From an uncultured Sulfitobacter sp. (lineage in GTDB: Bacteria > Pseudomonadota > Alphaproteobacteria > Rhodobacterales > Rhodobacteraceae), in assembly GCF_947500075.1 (NCBI RefSeq), contig NZ_CANMQS010000006.1:124001-188000 (forward strand): DNA of 64,000 nt. The letters run 5' to 3'. Under the pieces are notes generated by a model. It was not told the origin of the DNA, searched no databases, and was given only the letters and a program-made list of their open reading frames with translations. Both the position numbers and the translations under genes were made by a program. This document shows, one piece after another, positions 63,332 to 64,000 of the stretch. Numbering within the stretch: position 1 is the first letter of the stretch; each line of letters begins with the position of its first letter.

Positions 63332-63403
63332 CCTTCAGGCTTCATTTGGCCCTTAAACTCAATCCTGCACTCTCCACCAGTGCGACAGACTGAAAGACAC
63401 ACC

Positions 63404-64000
63404 ATGGCAAAAGCATTCGCATCACAGGGCGACCTGACCGAAAAAAAAATCACCTTTGATGAAGTGGGCCGCGATCTGTGGGCCTTCACGGCTGAAGGTG
63501 ATCCGAACTCCGGCGTGATCATCGGCGATGAAAGCGTGATGATCGTTGAGGCGCAGGCCACCCCACGACTGGCCGAAAAGGTCATCGAAAAGGTGCGCAG
63601 CGTTACCGACAAACCCATCAGCCATGTGGTGCTGACCCACTACCATGCCGTCCGTGTTTTGGGTGCATCCGCCTACAATGCCGACCAGATCATCATGTCC
63701 GACGCCGCGCGCGGCATGGTCGAAGAACGCGGGCAGGAAGACTGGGACAGCGAATTCCAACGCTTCCCTCGTCTGTTTGAGGGGCATGAGAGCATTCCGG
63801 GCCTCACCTATCCCACAAGCACCTTCAGCGACAGCATGACTGTCTATCTGGGCAAACGCCGGGTGGACATCAAACACATCGGGCGCGCGCATACGGCAGG
63901 GGATGCGGTGATCCACGTGGCAGATGAAAACGTGATGTTCACCGGCGACATCGTGGAAGACCACTCCGCCTGTTACTGCGGCGACGGGTACTTCAACGAA
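63404..64000 (+). CDS. MBL-fold metallo-hydrolase, partial, modified metal motif (3' end outside window)
   Basis: The first 199 residues are present from ATG 63404. The metallo-beta-lactamase fold is indicated by VMIVEAQATP, LTHYHAVRVLG (His79, His81), HIGRAHTAGDAVIH and MFTGDIVED. In the first motif, Val83 and Arg84 replace the usual Asp-His of HxHxDH, so metal binding is altered. The other ligands look intact. It is the fourth gene of the homogentisate run. Function unknown. Confidence 0.8.
   Translation, partial: MAKAFASQGDLTEKKITFDEVGRDLWAFTAEGDPNSGVIIGDESVMIVEAQATPRLAEKVIEKVRSVTDKPISHVVLTHYHAVRVLGASAYNADQIIMSDAARGMVEERGQEDWDSEFQRFPRLFEGHESIPGLTYPTSTFSDSMTVYLGKRRVDIKHIGRAHTAGDAVIHVADENVMFTGDIVEDHSACYCGDGYFNE

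Overview
The window looks like chromosomal DNA of a marine Roseobacter-group alphaproteobacterium (Rhodobacteraceae). The DNA is GC-rich and densely coding, with frequent ATGA/TGATG stop-start overlaps and many GTG or TTG starts. The gene families are typical of that group: a DUF1523 protein, a core-2/I-branching-like glycosyltransferase, glcDEF, a DUF599 membrane protein, leuCD/leuB, and hmgA-fahA with a MarR regulator. I saw no rRNA, tRNA, CRISPR array, insertion sequence or prophage. The assignment rests on gene content and family resemblance only.

Layout. 1-5182: a PAN-domain alpha-2-macroglobulin that runs off the left edge (-). 5309-11085: hybrid histidine kinase (+), then yaaA, recQ, yggT and a BLUF photoreceptor (all -). 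11307-15212: UMF1-type MFS transporter, mepA, a phytase-type esterase and a queuosine-precursor transporter (+). 15213-15597 is a rich intergenic region holding a dispersed repeat, a near-perfect Shine-Dalgarno sequence with a mini-ORF, and a strong terminator. It is followed by arfB. 16017-19266 (-): aminotransferase, sseA, GST and smpB. 19451-24559: secreted SGNH hydrolase, secreted unknown, sulfotransferase and glycosyltransferase.

24661-32997 is the most unusual block. It is a co-directional minus-strand run made of a long coiled-coil protein, a tiny membrane protein, a 375-residue unknown, an AAA+ ATPase, a 455-residue unknown and two small membrane proteins. A ParE/RHH toxin-antitoxin pair and an AT-rich AbiC-like abortive-infection gene are set into it, both overlapping their downstream host genes. 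I think this is the best candidate for an undescribed system with acquired defence cargo.

33124-41590: MFS transporter with an arylformamidase-like hydrolase, a succinate-semialdehyde dehydrogenase, an ECF sigma factor with a vWA membrane protein, Hsp20 and a secreted trypsin-like protease. 41657-45604: glycolate oxidase glcDEF, with a GntR-type palindrome at the promoter. 45685-52579: DUF599, a small secreted protein, and leuC-leuD-(membrane protein)-(EEP protein)-leuB. 52638-58397: NIT-domain chemoreceptor and glpD-glpK. 58402-64000: membrane alpha/beta hydrolase, then a homogentisate (tyrosine/phenylalanine) degradation locus (marR, hmgA, small membrane protein, fahA, MBL-fold protein) cut by the right edge.

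A dispersed intergenic repeat with the core CCTTCCAAATGGTT occurs five times, twice as a facing pair that forms a large inverted repeat at 39964-40064.
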